A stretch of 64,000 nucleotides of DNA from Pedobacter sp. PACM 27299. Lineage in GTDB: Bacteria > Bacteroidota > Bacteroidia > Sphingobacteriales > Sphingobacteriaceae. Below the pieces are notes generated by a model. That model was not told the origin of the DNA. It saw only the letters and a program-made list of their open reading frames with translations, and made no database searches. Of the stretch, positions 17,145-27,737 are shown piece by piece (within the stretch, counting starts at the first letter, position 1; each line of letters opens with the position of its first letter). The DNA is taken from NCBI RefSeq assembly GCF_001412655.1, contig NZ_CP012996.1, forward strand, positions 2,976,001-3,040,000. Direction: 5' to 3'. A program made the translations under genes and the position numbers.

Positions 17145-18391
17145 GATTGTGGAAATGTGAGGGTGAAAAGCGTACCCCGGTTAATTCTGCTTTTGAAATC
17201 GAATTTACCGTTCATCAGATCGGTATATCTGGAAAGTATACTTAATCCAAGTCCGTTACCAGAGATCTTTCCGGTATTGTGTGCCCGGAAAAATGGCTCA
17301 CAAAGATGTTTCTGGTCTTCGACTGGGATTCCAATGCCATTATCACAGATCCTGATCGTACAGTTATTCTCATTGATTTTGGTGTAGAATTGTATGGAAC
17401 TTTCTTCTCCAGAATATTTTATAGCGTTGTCAATAAGTATAACGATGCAGTTTTTTAACAAGGTCTGGTCTAGGGTAATCATCAATTCCGAGCCCCTGTG
17501 TACGTGTACTATTTTTTGACTACCCTTTAAAACGATTTGCATCTCTTCAGTAATTTCTGTCGCAAATTCAGCCAGATTGAAATGATTGAATTTAGGCTGT
17601 ACTTTCCCGGTATCTAATTTTTCAAGGGATAGGAAATCATTTAGGATTGCAGTAACATTCAGAACGGCATCTTTTATTTTGTCTACGTGTTTGATGATAT
17701 GAGGGTTGTCAAAAGGAAGCGCATGCCTTTCAATAAGGGATGCGGAAAGCTGTACCATACTCAAAGGTGTCCGGAATTCATGTGATGCAATAGAAACAAA
17801 CCTGCTTTTCAGCTTACCTAATTCCTGTTCTTTTGCCAGTGAGAGGCTCAGCTCACGTTGAGTTTGTTCCAGGGCAGAAACAGTATGGTGTAAGTTTTCA
17901 AGAGATAGATTCAATTCAGTCTTGGTTTGCTCTAAGGCTTCAACCGTTTCCCGAAGAGAAAGCGTTCTCTCCTGTACCTGATCTTCCAATAAAGCTGCAT
18001 AATCCTGGAGTTGCGATTCGGCTTCTTTTTCCCGGCTCAAGTCATGAATAAAACCAGCATAAATGATCCTTCCTGAGTACTTAACTTCACTTACACCCAA
18101 ACGAAAAGGAAACGTACTCCCATTTTTTTTCAAACCTGTCAATTCTCTACCAACACCAATAATGCTGGCTTCACCGGTTTTTTTATAGCGAAAGAGGTAC
18201 CCATCATGGTGTCCCCGGTCTGGTTGCGGCATTAGTTCAGATACGTTCTTTTTAACTATTTCCTGTTCCGTGTAACCAAAAAGTTTGCAGGCTGAGGGAT
18301 TAATGGACTCAATTATCCCCTGGTCATCTATGGTAATCAGACCGTCTATCGCATTGTCGATGATCGCTTTCAGCAGAACGGTGTTTTCCAT
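17141..18391 (-). CDS. PAS-domain sensor histidine kinase
   Basis: 416 residues, no transmembrane segments. A PAS domain (about 1-125) has G-L-I-T-I-D-D-Q-G-I-I-E-S-I-N-P-S-A and a PAC-like tail, resembling FixL-type sensors, though a haem-ligand His cannot be confirmed by eye. A coiled coil (about 130-190) contains a repeated motif (E-Q-T-x-x-E-L-x-L-S-L). His204 lies in S-H-E-F-R-T-P, and a complete HATPase domain follows. It overlaps the REC-CRP regulator gene by 4 bases and is almost certainly its kinase. A TGA-N6-TCA dyad 80 bases upstream suggests autoregulation. Confidence 0.92.
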   Translation of the reverse strand: MENTVLLKAIIDNAIDGLITIDDQGIIESINPSACKLFGYTEQEIVKKNVSELMPQPDRGHHDGYLFRYKKTGEASIIGVGRELTGLKKNGSTFPFRLGVSEVKYSGRIIYAGFIHDLSREKEAESQLQDYAALLEDQVQERTLSLRETVEALEQTKTELNLSLENLHHTVSALEQTQRELSLSLAKEQELGKLKSRFVSIASHEFRTPLSMVQLSASLIERHALPFDNPHIIKHVDKIKDAVLNVTAILNDFLSLEKLDTGKVQPKFNHFNLAEFATEITEEMQIVLKGSQKIVHVHRGSELMITLDQTLLKNCIVILIDNAIKYSGEESSIQFYTKINENNCTIRICDNGIGIPVEDQKHLCEPFFRAHNTGKISGNGLGLSILSRYTDLMNGKFDFKSRINRGTLFTLTFPQS

Positions 18392-18471
18392 AAAATTGTG
18401 GTTAAAATTAACATTAACCTCTTCTATATCTACAATCTGAAGGCCATTTTGTTTTGATTACTTCCTGGCTG

Positions 18472-18485
18472 ATGATCTTCGTCAC
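18472..18485. promoter_or_regulatory. FNR-like half-relaxed dyad (kinase / ackA divergent promoter)
   Basis: ATGA-tcttcg-TCAC, matching the relaxed TGA-N6-TCA form, between the PAS kinase gene (start 18391) and ackA (start 18589). Weaker than the perfect dyads. Confidence 0.4.
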
Positions 18486-18588
18486 GAGTTGTCTGGTGTT
18501 TGATCATGTTGTAGAAATATCTCAATGACTAGATTTGAATCCAAACGATTTGTAGATCAACTCAGGTTCACAATAGTGTGATATAAAA

Positions 18589-19782
18589 ATGGAAGAGTCA
18601 AATACTGCAGGTAGTTTTATTCTGGTGCTCAATTCGGGGTCTTCCAGTCTGAAATTTAGTCTGTATCATCAATACAGTCTTGAATTGGAGTGGTCAGGAT
18701 CCATAAATGGAATTGGTGATAAACAAGCTAAATTGGAGATACATGATGCGGGAGCTGAACTTTTGCTAAGTGAAGAGACCTCATGTCTTAATCTGGAAAT
18801 TGCCGCTGCCAAGTTGATCAACAGGTTGGATTCCTTATCCGGCAAATATTCAATCCAGAGCATCGGTTATCGCTTGGTACAGGGCGGCCCTGCACATAGA
18901 ATGCCTGAGATCATCAATGACGATTTGATCAATGTCCTTGAAACTTACACTTATCTTGCACCTAATCATCTGCCTACTGAAATACAGCTGATTCGTATTT
19001 TTCGGCAAACTTTCAAAAATGCCATTCATATAGCCTGTTTTGATACATTTTTTCATCAGAATATGCCCTCTGCTGCTAAGTTCTATGCTTTGCCAAGAGT
19101 GTATCGGGATCAAGGCTTGATGCGTTACGGATTTCACGGACTTTCTTATGAATACATCTTACAGAAGCTCCAGAATGAAAATGATAGCATTGAGAAAAAG
19201 AAAATAATTATTGCGCATTTAGGGAGCGGAGCGAGTATGGCTGCAGTTTCTGGTGGTATCAGCCAGGAAACAACAATGGGGATGAGCCCGATAGGAGGAC
19301 TGGTCATGAGCACACGATCAGGTGATCTGGATCCTGGGGTTATCTTGTTCCTGTTAAGGAAATACCAGATGACACCTGTGCAGCTGGACGAACTGTTTAG
19401 TCAGGAATCTGGGTTGAAAGCAATCGCAGGTACAGGAAATATGCAGCAGTTAATCGAGGATAGGTCTTTGAATCCTCGGGCTCAGGAAGCAATTGAGGTA
19501 TTCTGTTATCAGGCGAAAAGGCAAATTGCTGCATTGGCAGCAGGTTTAGGCGGATTGGATATGTTGATCTTTTCTGGAGGTATCGGAGAAAATGCTCCCC
19601 TTATCCGTGAACAGATCTGCAAGGACATGGGGTTTATGGGTATCAGCTTACACCCGGCGCTTAATCAGAACGGAGAACATATCATTTCTACTTTGGATAG
19701 TAGCGTTAGCATTCAGGTAATCAAAACAAATGAGGCCTGGATGATTGCAAAACATACTGGCTATATCACGAACACTAACTAA
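18589..19782 (+). CDS. ackA: acetate kinase
   Basis: 397 residues, the usual length for the acetate/propionate kinase family. It converts acetyl phosphate plus ADP to acetate plus ATP. Seen are the phosphate loop [11 protein letters not shown] near the N-terminus, Y-G-F-H-G-L-S in the middle, [16 protein letters not shown] and F-S-G-G-I-G-E-N-A near the C-terminus. The phosphoketolase gene starts 10 bases after its stop. The pair makes a phosphoketolase/acetate kinase shunt yielding ATP without respiration. Confidence 0.95.
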   Translation: MEESNTAGSFILVLNSGSSSLKFSLYHQYSLELEWSGSINGIGDKQAKLEIHDAGAELLLSEETSCLNLEIAAAKLINRLDSLSGKYSIQSIGYRLVQGGPAHRMPEIINDDLINVLETYTYLAPNHLPTEIQLIRIFRQTFKNAIHIACFDTFFHQNMPSAAKFYALPRVYRDQGLMRYGFHGLSYEYILQKLQNENDSIEKKKIIIAHLGSGASMAAVSGGISQETTMGMSPIGGLVMSTRSGDLDPGVILFLLRKYQMTPVQLDELFSQESGLKAIAGTGNMQQLIEDRSLNPRAQEAIEVFCYQAKRQIAALAAGLGGLDMLIFSGGIGENAPLIREQICKDMGFMGISLHPALNQNGEHIISTLDSSVSIQVIKTNEAWMIAKHTGYITNTN

Positions 19783-19792
19783 AAATTATCTT

Positions 19793-22153
19793 ATGAATAC
19801 GCTATCAGAGCAGCATATTGAAAGAATACATTCCTATTGGCAGGCCGTTAATTACCTCTCCGCCGGACAGATCTATTTACAGTCTAACCCATTGTTGAAA
19901 AAAACACTGACCGCTGAAGATATCAAACCACGGCTATTGGGCCATTGGGGAACTTCTCCAGGTTTAAATCTGATATATGTTCATTTGAACAGGCTGATTA
20001 AACAGACCAATGCCGACGTGCTTTATGTTTGCGGACCTGGTCATGGTGCACCGGCAGTGGTAGCACATACTTATCTGGAAGGAACTTATTCCGAGGTTTT
20101 CCCCTCTGTTAGTCAGGATGAAGCGGGAATGCTGAAGTTATTCAGGCAATTTTCTACGCCCGGTGGGATACCAAGCCATGTAAGTGCCCATACTCCGGGC
20201 TCCATCCATGAAGGAGGGGAATTGGGATATTCTCTGATGCATGCTTTTGGGGCTGTGTATGATTATCCAAATTTACTGGCAGTATGCGTAGTTGGTGATG
20301 GTGAGGCAGAGACGGGGCCATTGGCTGCGAGCTGGAATTCAAAGGCTTTCCTTAATCCAGTTAGAGATGGTGCAGTTTTGCCCATTTTACACTTGAATGG
20401 TTATAAAATATCAGGGCCCACTGTACTTGCCCGTATGAATCATCAATCTTTAAAAGAATTGTTTAGTGGATATGGATATGAAGTGTACTTTGTAGAAGGA
20501 GATGATCCAATGAAGGTACATCGCCAGATGGCATCAACGCTTGATGTAGCCTACCAGAAAATTAAGATCATACAGACGAATGCCCGAGAACGTGGAATCA
20601 TCCATGACTTTAAATGGCCAATGATCATCTTAAGGACGCCAAAAGGTTGGACAGGTCCCAAATCATGGAAAGGGGTTCCTATTGAAGGTACATTCAGGGC
20701 ACATCAGGTTCCCTTGGCAGGAGTGAAAGAGGATCCGGAAAAATTAAAGATGCTGGAAGACTGGATGCTTAGTTATGAACCTGAAAAGTTATTTACGGCT
20801 GAGGGAAACCTGATTCCTGAACTGGCGGAACTGGCCCCTGTAGGCCATAAACGAATGAGCGCATCACGATACGCAAATGGTGGATTGTTGCTTCAGGAAC
20901 TAATATTGCCGGATTTTAAAGATTATGCTGTTGTTTTAAAAGCACCCGCCGAATTTGAGGCAGAAAGTACGCGTAATTTGGGCAAGTACCTTCGTGATGT
21001 CATCAAGCTAAATGATAAGCATAACAACTTCCGTTTGTTCTGCCCGGACGAAACCAGCTCAAATCGTTTGGAAGCTGTATTTGAGGCCACCAGCCGATGT
21101 TTTATGGAGAAGACAATCCCGATTGATGATAAACTTGCTCCGGATGGGCGTGTAATGGAAGTTTTAAGTGAACACTTATGTGAAGGATGGCTTGAAGGAT
21201 ATATCCTGACCGGCAGACATGGACTCTTTCCGTGTTACGAGGCATTTGTCACAATAGTTGACTCCATGGTCAGCCAGCATGCCAAATGGCTGAAAACTGC
21301 TGCTGAACTTTCGTGGCGAAAACCTATAGCTTCCTTAAATTATTTACTGACTTCCCACGTTTGGAGACAAGACAATAATGGCTACAGTCATCAGGGGCCC
21401 GGTTTTATTGATACCGTTGCTAATAAAAAGAGCACGGTTATCAGAATCTATTTTCCACCTGATGCAAATACGTTGCTTTCTGTCATGGATCACTGCCTGC
21501 GTAGCAAGAACTACGTAAATGTAGTCATTGCCGGTAAACAGCCAGAACTTCAGTGGTTAAGTATGGATGAGGCAATTGAACACTGTGCTCAGGGTGCATC
21601 CAACTGGGAATGGGCCGGTAATGAAAAAGGTAATTTTCCTGATGTCATCTTGGGCTGCGCGGGTGACGTTCCAACCCTTGAGGCGATCGCGGCAGTTTCC
21701 ATCTTAAATGAACATTTGCCAGAACTTAAAGTACGTTTGGTGAATGTGGTAGATTTAATGGCCTTGTCGCCAGTGGCCTATCATACACATGGGATGAGTA
21801 AGGAACAGTTTAAACTACTTTTTACAGATAGTGCACCGGTTATATTTGCTTTTCATGGTTATGTACGCATTATCCATGATCTTGTTCACGGCAGACCAGA
21901 TCCTGCACGGTTTCATGTGCGGGGATTTATGGAAGAGGGCACAACAACAACTCCTTTTGACATGGTCGTATTGAACCAGATGAGTCGCTATCATTTGGCG
22001 ATGGAAGCAGTGAGGAGAGTACCTGCAATGCAGGACAAAGTAAATGCTTTCGTTCGCTTCTGTGAAGCAAAGCTGGCCGAACATAGCGCATACATCTGTA
22101 AGTATTTAGATGACATGCCTGAAATCAAAAACTGGAAATGGAAAATGAAATAA
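19793..22153 (+). CDS. xfp: phosphoketolase (xylulose-5-P/fructose-6-P)
   Basis: 786 residues from the ATG at 19793. The open frame extends back into ackA, but M-N-T-L-S is the natural start. It is a thiamine-diphosphate enzyme splitting xylulose 5-phosphate (and probably fructose 6-phosphate) with phosphate to acetyl phosphate plus an aldose phosphate. Family signatures are [10 protein letters not shown] near the N-terminus, [15 protein letters not shown] and the ThDP-binding G-D-G-E-A-E-T-G. Acetyl phosphate feeds the AckA encoded upstream. Its end overlaps the start of the ATPase gene by 16 bases. Confidence 0.95.
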   Translation: MNTLSEQHIERIHSYWQAVNYLSAGQIYLQSNPLLKKTLTAEDIKPRLLGHWGTSPGLNLIYVHLNRLIKQTNADVLYVCGPGHGAPAVVAHTYLEGTYSEVFPSVSQDEAGMLKLFRQFSTPGGIPSHVSAHTPGSIHEGGELGYSLMHAFGAVYDYPNLLAVCVVGDGEAETGPLAASWNSKAFLNPVRDGAVLPILHLNGYKISGPTVLARMNHQSLKELFSGYGYEVYFVEGDDPMKVHRQMASTLDVAYQKIKIIQTNARERGIIHDFKWPMIILRTPKGWTGPKSWKGVPIEGTFRAHQVPLAGVKEDPEKLKMLEDWMLSYEPEKLFTAEGNLIPELAELAPVGHKRMSASRYANGGLLLQELILPDFKDYAVVLKAPAEFEAESTRNLGKYLRDVIKLNDKHNNFRLFCPDETSSNRLEAVFEATSRCFMEKTIPIDDKLAPDGRVMEVLSEHLCEGWLEGYILTGRHGLFPCYEAFVTIVDSMVSQHAKWLKTAAELSWRKPIASLNYLLTSHVWRQDNNGYSHQGPGFIDTVANKKSTVIRIYFPPDANTLLSVMDHCLRSKNYVNVVIAGKQPELQWLSMDEAIEHCAQGASNWEWAGNEKGNFPDVILGCAGDVPTLEAIAAVSILNEHLPELKVRLVNVVDLMALSPVAYHTHGMSKEQFKLLFTDSAPVIFAFHGYVRIIHDLVHGRPDPARFHVRGFMEEGTTTTPFDMVVLNQMSRYHLAMEAVRRVPAMQDKVNAFVRFCEAKLAEHSAYICKYLDDMPEIKNWKWKMK

Positions 22154-24837
22154 CCTATCCCCTGGAAAGAAGTTATTCGCTAAGTGTCGCTGAGGTGTGC
22201 AAAGCGCTAAACACCGATGAGACATCAGGGATTACACATGCAGAAGCCGAAAAACGAGCTTTGAAATTTGGGTTAAATATTTATCAAAGCCAAAAAAAGA
22301 AAAGCATCTGGATGATGCTTATCGGACAGTTTAGCAGCCCAATTGTGTATTTGTTATTTGTCGCTGCCTTCGCATCTATGTATTTTGGAAATGCGATAGA
22401 AGCTATTTCTATCCTGGTGGTTATTTTTCTGAATGCGCTCATTGGTTTTTTTATGGAGTTGCAGGCCCGGACGTCGATGCGTGCATTAAAAAAAATGGAT
22501 CAGGTCTTTTCCAAAGTGATCCGGCATGGGAAGACCAAAGAGTTACCAGCAGAACAAATCCTTCCAGGAGATCTGATGGTGCTGGAAGCGGGGGATATGA
22601 TCCCGGCCGATGGGCGGATCGTTCAGTTCAATCAATTACAATGTGATGAATCTCCGCTTACTGGTGAATCTTTTCCTGCACTGAAGCAACTTGAAGCGAT
22701 AAATGGAGCAGTTGAACTGGCAGATAGGGTCAACATGGTATTTAAGGGGACCGCTGTAATGAATGGCAATGCTAAAGTGGTCGTTACCGGCACTGGAGAA
22801 AATACCGAGTTAGGAAAAATTACCTCGATGGTGGATCGCCCACAGGTGACCACTACACCACTGGATTTGAAAATTAATAAGTTAACTAAAAAGTTGATAT
22901 GGATTACTTTGGTGATGACGGGGCTATTTTCTCTTTCGGCGGTGCTGGAAGGAAAGTCCTGGTTATTGATTCTTGAAACTTCAATTGCCCTGGCGGTAGC
23001 CGCTTTTCCTGAAGGACTACCTATCGTTGCCACCGTTGCTTTGGCCTATGGGATGTTGCTCATGGCCAGAAAAAATGCGATTGTTAAGAAATTGTCTGCA
23101 GTGGAGACGCTTGGTGGGGTAAATGTGATCTTCACGGATAAAACAGGCACTTTGACAGAAAATAAGATTTACGTGGAACTACTTGGCTTTCCGGATGAAG
23201 TTTTGCAGGTAGCTATTGAAAAAGGAGTGTTGAAATATTTGAGCGGTTCAAGGCAAAGCGGCGGGGAGAATTTTGAAAAGCTTATCCTGATCGGAACTTT
23301 ATGCAACGATGCATCGTTGGAAGATAAAGACAGTGGGAAAAAGGCGGTCGGAGACCCGGTGGAGGTGGCCTTGCTTCATTTGACGCAAGCTTCAGGTGTC
23401 TCTCCAGCGCAACTGACCACTGCATATCCCAGACTTGCTGAAACGCCTTTTAGTGCCGAAACTAAAATGATGGCGACATTAAATCAGCATGAAGGTTTGG
23501 ATTTTGTTGCTGCTAAAGGTGCGGTTGAAAGCATACTCGATAAATGCACGCAGATTCAAGTCGGTAAGGAGAATCTACCGTTAACCAAGGCTCAACGAAC
23601 AAGCATCATTTCAGCCGCTGAAAAGATTTCGGCTGATGGGCTGCGTGTATTGGCTTTTGGATATAGAGAGGCTCCAAAAATCTCAAAGGAGGATTATTTG
23701 GAGGATTTGATATATGTAGGTATGGTCGGGTTTTTGGATCCACCAAGGTTAGCTGTTAAGGGTGCTATTGCGACCTGCCGGACAGCTGGAATTAAAACGG
23801 TGATGATTACGGGAGATCATCCCATGACTGCATTGAATATTGCGATGAAAACCGGTATCGCCTCTAAGGATGATCAGGAAGTCATTAAGGGAAGTGAATT
23901 GCCAGATATGAAATCACTTAGCAAACAATGGCACAAGAGAATTCTTTCCGCAGTGGTTTTTGCCAGAACTACGCCCAGGCAAAAACTGGAAATCGTAGAA
24001 GTGTATCAAAAAGCGGGGTATCTGGTTGCGATGACTGGAGATGGGGTAAATGATGCGCCCGCACTTAAACAAGCGGATATTGGAATTGCGATGGGATTAA
24101 GGGGCACTCAGGTTGCGAAGGAAACGGCGAGCATTGTGTTGAAAGATGATTCTTTTGTTTCCATAGCAAGGGCGGTTGCCCATGGCAGGGAGATATTTCA
24201 GAACATACAACGCTTTGTAATTTATCTCGTTTCCTGTAACCTGAGTGAGATTTTTATTGTTACACTTTTAGGTTTTCTGGCACCTCAAACCATATTACTT
24301 CCATTACAGATTCTTTTTTTGAATATGGTCACTGATGTCTTTCCTGCACTTGCGTTAGGTCTTGGAAAGGGAGATCCGACAGTGATGGAGAAATCACCAA
24401 GAGATCCAAAACTAGATATCATCTCGAATAAAAACTGGCTGATGATCGTGCTGTATGCAACGCTGATCACTGGATCGGTAGTCTTGGCGGTATTCTATTG
24501 CCGTGCATTTGTATCCAATGATCCTAAGGTGCTTAACAATATTGCTTTTATTACGCTGGCCTTTGCTCAGCTCTTTCACGTTTTTAATATGTCTTCTAAT
24601 CACTCTGGAATATGGTCGAACGAGGTTACTAAAAACAGGTTTGTATGGCTGGCACTGTTGTTATGCTTCTTCCTGGTGTTTTTGGTTTACTTGTTTCCAC
24701 AGACGCGTGTTGCACTCGATTTATCTATATTTCCTATTGATGCATGGATGGTAGCCATTCTGGCCAGTTTGCTCCCTTTGGTTGTAGTTCAGATTTATAA
24801 GATCATTTGGGGAAAGAGAAAAAGTACTTCCCGTTAA
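22138..24837 (+). CDS. cation-translocating P-type ATPase (Ca2+-ATPase-like)
   Basis: 899-residue P2-type ATPase. T-G-E-S is at 175-178, M4 P-E-G-L-P at 291-295, and the phosphorylated Asp334 lies in [16 protein letters not shown] is in the P domain, and M6 reads L-N-M-V-T-D. The canonical P-E-G-L-P and N-x-x-x-D residues suggest calcium or a similar divalent cation, unlike the pump at 3680-6196. The gene overlaps phosphoketolase by 16 bases, so it is the third gene of the ackA-xfp operon and is probably translationally coupled. Confidence 0.92.
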   Translation: MENEITYPLERSYSLSVAEVCKALNTDETSGITHAEAEKRALKFGLNIYQSQKKKSIWMMLIGQFSSPIVYLLFVAAFASMYFGNAIEAISILVVIFLNALIGFFMELQARTSMRALKKMDQVFSKVIRHGKTKELPAEQILPGDLMVLEAGDMIPADGRIVQFNQLQCDESPLTGESFPALKQLEAINGAVELADRVNMVFKGTAVMNGNAKVVVTGTGENTELGKITSMVDRPQVTTTPLDLKINKLTKKLIWITLVMTGLFSLSAVLEGKSWLLILETSIALAVAAFPEGLPIVATVALAYGMLLMARKNAIVKKLSAVETLGGVNVIFTDKTGTLTENKIYVELLGFPDEVLQVAIEKGVLKYLSGSRQSGGENFEKLILIGTLCNDASLEDKDSGKKAVGDPVEVALLHLTQASGVSPAQLTTAYPRLAETPFSAETKMMATLNQHEGLDFVAAKGAVESILDKCTQIQVGKENLPLTKAQRTSIISAAEKISADGLRVLAFGYREAPKISKEDYLEDLIYVGMVGFLDPPRLAVKGAIATCRTAGIKTVMITGDHPMTALNIAMKTGIASKDDQEVIKGSELPDMKSLSKQWHKRILSAVVFARTTPRQKLEIVEVYQKAGYLVAMTGDGVNDAPALKQADIGIAMGLRGTQVAKETASIVLKDDSFVSIARAVAHGREIFQNIQRFVIYLVSCNLSEIFIVTLLGFLAPQTILLPLQILFLNMVTDVFPALALGLGKGDPTVMEKSPRDPKLDIISNKNWLMIVLYATLITGSVVLAVFYCRAFVSNDPKVLNNIAFITLAFAQLFHVFNMSSNHSGIWSNEVTKNRFVWLALLLCFFLVFLVYLFPQTRVALDLSIFPIDAWMVAILASLLPLVVVQIYKIIWGKRKSTSR

Positions 24838-24874
24838 GGATGGACTGATCTGATGACGAGTGTCTTATGTGGAG

Positions 24875-24888
24875 ATGATTCACATCAT
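24875..24888. promoter_or_regulatory. FNR-like dyad upstream of small-ORF/aldehyde dehydrogenase operon
   Basis: Perfect ATGAT-tcac-ATCAT, 59 bases upstream of the ATG at 24948. Confidence 0.6.
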
Positions 24889-24947
24889 TTCCGATGCCCC
24901 CAATTACATAGACCTTTAGACTTTATCTATCTAAAATAGCTATCAAT

Positions 24948-25184
24948 ATGAATGACTTCAGTGAAAATCAAAACGCTTTGTTCGAGAATTTCGGAATAGC
25001 TCCTTATGAAGAACAGATGCTACGGTCTGATGAAAAGTTTAGTATATGGAAAAGTAAAACTTTCTCTGAAAGACAATCTATTTTTAAAAAGGTGAGTACG
25101 CTTAGCCGGTATTCTGAAGATCTATTGTCTAATTGGGTTAGTGAGCAGATGGATATTTTATTGGCCAAAAGTGTAATGGGCTGA
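24948..25184 (+). CDS. small protein resembling an aldehyde dehydrogenase N-terminal helix
   Basis: 78-residue soluble protein. Residues from about E29 (E-K-F-S-I-W-K) to A-K-S near the C-terminus align without gaps with residues about 36-82 of the aldehyde dehydrogenase encoded two genes downstream. Shared positions include E-x-F-x-x-W, the R of F-S-E-R, and M-x-x-L-L-A-x-S, about 15 identities in 47 by hand alignment. It has its own FNR-like promoter site and is the first gene of the operon. It may be a retained gene fragment or a subunit-like modulator. Function unknown. Confidence 0.6.
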   Translation: MNDFSENQNALFENFGIAPYEEQMLRSDEKFSIWKSKTFSERQSIFKKVSTLSRYSEDLLSNWVSEQMDILLAKSVMG

Positions 25185-25232
25185 ATGAAGTCTTCGCTTT
25201 GGGCTGTGGTGAAATAACAATTAAATAAAATT

Positions 25233-25454
25233 ATGTTTTATACGAATCATTTTTTTGGAATGGACATCATATGGTGGTTCATTTGGTTAGTCATGCTGGT
25301 CTGGATATTTCTTGTGCCATATGATATTCCGGGCCAACGGAATAAAAAAGAGCTGCCACTGGATATTTTGCAGAAAAGATTTGCAAGAGGCGCAATTGAT
25401 CTTAAGGAGTATCAGCGAAATAAAGCTGTTCTGGAAAATGATGCTACTCACTAG
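25233..25454 (+). CDS. SHOCT-domain small membrane protein
   Basis: 73 residues. One N-terminal membrane helix (about 7-27, rich in W and I) is followed by a C-terminal SHOCT motif (L-D-I-L-Q-K-R-F-A-R-G-A-I-D-L-K-E-Y-Q). SHOCT domains are short and occur at the end of many small membrane proteins. Their role is not well defined. It sits between the small ORF and the aldehyde dehydrogenase gene with gaps of 48 and 35 bases, in one operon. Confidence 0.8.
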   Translation: MFYTNHFFGMDIIWWFIWLVMLVWIFLVPYDIPGQRNKKELPLDILQKRFARGAIDLKEYQRNKAVLENDATH

Positions 25455-25489
25455 CAATAGTTATACAATTAAAATAAATAATCCACATT

Positions 25490-26872
25490 ATGGCTATACA
25501 AACCATTAATCCTTTTAATAATGAACTTATTAAAAGTTTTCAGGAAATGTCTCCGGAATTGGTGGCAGTGGAAATTTCTATCGCTGATGAAACATTCCAA
25601 AGCTGGCGTAAAACCAGTTATGCACAGCGGGCAGAACTTTTACATGGTGTCGCAAAATTGATGCGTGAACAAAAAGACCAGCTATCTAAATTGATCACAT
25701 TGGAGATGGGTAAGTTACTTGCTCAAAGCTATGGGGAGATTGAACTCAGCGCTGATATTATAGATTATTACGCTACAAATGGGGAAGCTTTTCTAAGTGA
25801 CCAAAAGTTGGAAACTGAATTTGGTGAAGCTTATATTAAGAGTACTCCAATTGGAGTACTGCTTGGCGTTGAACCCTGGAATTTTCCTTTTTATCAGGTC
25901 GCTCGTTTTGCTGCACCTAACATTATGGCAGGTAATGTCGTGTTAGTTAAGCATGCTTCGAATGTTCCTCAATGCGCATTGGCAATTCAGGAGTTGTTTG
26001 CACAGGCTGGGGCACCCAAGGGTTTATATACCAATTTATTTGTCAGTGGAAGCCGTATAGATGACGTGGTGGCAGATCCCCGGATCAAAGGTGTTGCCCT
26101 TACCGGAAGTGAAATTGCTGGCGCAAGTATAGCCGCTGCTGCTGGGAAATTTCTAAAGAAGTCGGTGCTTGAACTCGGTGGCAGCGACGCTTTTATTGTT
26201 TTGGAAGACGCTGATCTGGATAAGGCCGTTGACTGGGCTGTTGTTGGACGGATGAATAATACCGGCCAATGCTGTGTGGCATCTAAGCGGATTATTGTTC
26301 TGGAAGCAGTTGCTGATGAGTTTTTGGATAAATTCAAGGCCAAACTGGGTGGCCTGAAAGTTGGAGATCCAATGGATGAAGAAACAGAACTGGGACCGTT
26401 AAGCTCAGAAGGAGCCGTTATACAGTTAATAGAACAAGTACAGCGAAGTGTCAGGGCTGGTGCAAAGGTATTGCTGGGTGGTAAACTAATTAATCGAAAA
26501 GGTGCATTTATTGAGGCTACCATTTTAGGTGATGTTAAACCTGGAATGGCAGCATATCATGAGGAATTATTCGGTCCAGTTGCTTCGTTTTACAGGGTGA
26601 ACAATGAGCAGGAGGCGATTGATCTGGCCAATGACTCGCCTTTTGGATTGGGTGGGAGTATCTTTACCAATGATATAGAACGGGGAAAGCGTTTGGCCGA
26701 ACAGATTGACACCGGTATGGTATTTATCAACCATCCAACCTGGACTCAGCCTGACTTGCCTTTTGGTGGGACTAAAGGGTCAGGATATGGAAGGGAGTTG
26801 TCTAGTCTTGGTATACAGGAATTTGTTAATAAGAAGTTGATTCGGGTCAGCAAATTAACAGACCCTTTTTAG
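25490..26872 (+). CDS. NAD(P)-dependent aldehyde dehydrogenase (succinate-semialdehyde type)
   Basis: 460-residue aldehyde dehydrogenase of the short succinate-semialdehyde dehydrogenase group. Landmarks are P-W-N-F-P-F-Y-Q at about 126-133, L-T-G-S-E in the cofactor region, the catalytic Glu in L-E-L-G-G-S-D, and the catalytic Cys in N-T-G-Q-C-C. The C-terminus has P-F-G-G-T-K-G-S-G-Y-G-R-E. It should oxidise an aldehyde such as succinate semialdehyde to the acid. The exact substrate is unproven. Third gene of its operon, 12 bases before the DUF1275 gene. Confidence 0.9.
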   Translation: MAIQTINPFNNELIKSFQEMSPELVAVEISIADETFQSWRKTSYAQRAELLHGVAKLMREQKDQLSKLITLEMGKLLAQSYGEIELSADIIDYYATNGEAFLSDQKLETEFGEAYIKSTPIGVLLGVEPWNFPFYQVARFAAPNIMAGNVVLVKHASNVPQCALAIQELFAQAGAPKGLYTNLFVSGSRIDDVVADPRIKGVALTGSEIAGASIAAAAGKFLKKSVLELGGSDAFIVLEDADLDKAVDWAVVGRMNNTGQCCVASKRIIVLEAVADEFLDKFKAKLGGLKVGDPMDEETELGPLSSEGAVIQLIEQVQRSVRAGAKVLLGGKLINRKGAFIEATILGDVKPGMAAYHEELFGPVASFYRVNNEQEAIDLANDSPFGLGGSIFTNDIERGKRLAEQIDTGMVFINHPTWTQPDLPFGGTKGSGYGRELSSLGIQEFVNKKLIRVSKLTDPF

Positions 26873-26884
26873 TCGTCCGCTGAG

Positions 26885-27619
26885 ATGCTTAGACATTTTG
26901 GGACTAAAAGAACTTATAAGCATAACCTTTGGGTAGCTGTTTTATTAAGTTTTGTGGCCGGATTTGTGAATGCAGCTGGATTTTTAGGATTCTTTGCCTT
27001 AACTACAAACGTAACCGGTCATGCGGCATTATTTGCTGAACAGATCGCATCGCGAGATTGGAACAATGCAGGAACGATTGCTATCTGGATGTTATTGTTT
27101 CTTATCGGGGCATGGTGTTCAAGTTTGATTGTTACCAGGATTGGTCATCATGAACGGTTTTCTTTTGCAATTCCTATTTTTATAGAATTGGTCATTTTGA
27201 TATTTTGTGCCATTTATGGGAGCAGTAATGATTTGTTTTTTCCTAAAAATTTTTTCGTTGGCTGCCTTCTTTTTGCTATGGGTTTGCAAAACGCTTTGGT
27301 TTCTGTGATCTCCGGATCAGTGGTACGTACAACTCATTTAACCGGAACTTTTACTGATCTTGGAATTGAGTTAGCCCAATTAAAATTGGGTAATCCAGAA
27401 GGACAACAGGAGCTGGTTTCTAAAATCAAATTACGTTTGTCAATCATACTTTTCTTTATGATTGGAGCACTGTCAGGTGCTTATTTGTTTCGTTACCTAA
27501 ACTTCATGGCTTTTTTACTTCCATGCTTTGTTTTGTGTTTTACTTTGTTTTTTGATATTTTTCGTTTGCGTGTTAAGCGGTATTATACTAACCTAATACA
27601 TCATATAAAGGAAAAATAA
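26885..27619 (+). CDS. DUF1275 (YoaK-type) membrane protein
   Basis: 244-residue protein with about six membrane helices. The first reads L-S-F-V-A-G-F-V-N-A-A-G-F and is followed by T-T-N-V-T-G-H, the hallmark of DUF1275/YoaK proteins. The later G-x-x-x-G-L-Q-N-A segment is also present (M-G-L-Q-N-A-L-V-S). The family's transport role is undefined. It lies 12 bases after the aldehyde dehydrogenase gene and is the last gene of that operon. Confidence 0.88.
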   Translation: MLRHFGTKRTYKHNLWVAVLLSFVAGFVNAAGFLGFFALTTNVTGHAALFAEQIASRDWNNAGTIAIWMLLFLIGAWCSSLIVTRIGHHERFSFAIPIFIELVILIFCAIYGSSNDLFFPKNFFVGCLLFAMGLQNALVSVISGSVVRTTHLTGTFTDLGIELAQLKLGNPEGQQELVSKIKLRLSIILFFMIGALSGAYLFRYLNFMAFLLPCFVLCFTLFFDIFRLRVKRYYTNLIHHIKEK

Positions 27620-27650
27620 TAACCCCTCTAAACTAAACGTCTCATTGAAA

Positions 27651-27664
27651 TTGATGAGCATCAT
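27651..27664. promoter_or_regulatory. FNR-like dyad upstream of hsp20
   Basis: TTGAT-gagc-ATCAT, 73 bases upstream of the probable hsp20 start at 27738. The alternative start at 27693 would be only 28 bases away. Confidence 0.6.
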
Positions 27665-27737
27665 GCGAATCACGTATACAAATCATCTGTAATTGTTTAA
27701 GGGAATCCGACCTTTAAGGTACATAAACTCTAATGAT

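Noticed and set aside
25987..26523. Minus-strand 178-codon frame
   Set aside because: Antisense to the aldehyde dehydrogenase; Ser/Thr/Pro-rich translation is typical of reverse-frame shadows.
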